Part shown: positions 63,922 through 64,000 of the stretch, in pieces
Position numbering within the stretch: the stretch's first letter is position 1
Layout: each line of letters starts with the position of its first letter
Source: Prionace glauca
Taxonomy: Eukaryota > Chordata > Chondrichthyes > Carcharhiniformes > Carcharhinidae
Assembly: GCA_037974335.1 (NCBI GenBank)
Contig: CM075729.1
Coordinates: 112,078,437 to 112,142,436, forward strand
DNA: 64,000 nucleotides
Direction: 5' to 3'
Notes under the pieces: model-generated
Databases searched by the model: none
What the model was told of the DNA's origin: nothing
Seen by the model: only the letters and a program-made list of their open reading frames with translations
Translations under genes and position numbers: made by a program

Positions 63922-64000
63922 CTGAATCACAAACAGATTTTTTAAAATCCATATTATCTTGAAGTACAAAATGTAATATCTGGCAATTTCTGAAAAAAAT

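Noticed and set aside
1-64000. LTR retroelements, Polintons or other virus-derived elements
   Set aside because: No paired long terminal repeats, protease, integrase, capsid or envelope signature was seen; the reverse transcriptase traces all read as non-LTR types.

Overview
This window looks like nuclear DNA from a jawed vertebrate, most likely a shark or another elasmobranch. About half of it is made of CR1-clade LINE fragments and tRNA-derived SINEs of the types that crowd elasmobranch genomes. The genes are split into small exons by long introns. There is no bacterial-style gene packing, no operon and no CRISPR array. No LTR retroelement or other capsid-bearing element was recognised.

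The host signal is a cluster of single-V-domain receptor genes resembling NKp30 (NCR3). (1) At the left edge (1914-2008, +) lies a 3' exon of a paralogue whose other exons fall outside the window. (2) Gene A (+) has a leader exon at 16973-17015, a complete V exon with a J-like end at 18694-19032, a transmembrane exon with an Arg in the membrane at about 22494/22548-22652, and a tail exon at 25734-25918. (3) Gene B (-) converges on gene A. It has a leader exon at 46116-46065, a V exon at 43591-43241 and a transmembrane exon (FRAG motif) at 34820-34688, with candidate tail exons further down. Both V domains share the NKp30 pattern EV-N-T...GR...(I)(R)D...Y-C-(K)VE...GT. All joins between the main exons keep phase. 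A tandem duplication at 38.8-44.7 kb carries a third V exon, reduced to its last 66 bases beside a CR1 insertion.

The most unusual object is at 59.6-63.9 kb (-). Nine very small exons (19 to 50 nt) alternate in phase (1 to 2, then 2 to 1). They form repeating two-exon units joined by introns of 93-108 bp. Each unit encodes about 17-24 residues: a short acidic/proline linker, then a YxxI-type tyrosine motif or a clear derivative of one. This looks like a modular signalling tail of an unidentified receptor whose upstream exons lie beyond 64 kb.

Layout: 0-16.7 kb is CR1, SINE and LINE-2 debris plus the paralogue's tail exon, ending in a young CR1 copy just upstream of gene A. Gene A fills 16.9-25.9 kb, with repeats in its introns. 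From 26 to 34 kb there are repeats and weak exon candidates. Gene B and the V-exon duplication fill 34.7-46.1 kb. From 46 to 58 kb are repeats and a tRNA-Asn pseudogene. The microexon gene fills 58.4-64 kb, with SINEs and CR1 pieces in its introns.

If translated as read, genes A and B would make type I membrane proteins with one ligand-binding V domain. Their charged membrane residue would recruit an ITAM adaptor such as CD3-zeta or FcR-gamma. That role is inferred from mammalian NKp30, not shown by the sequence.
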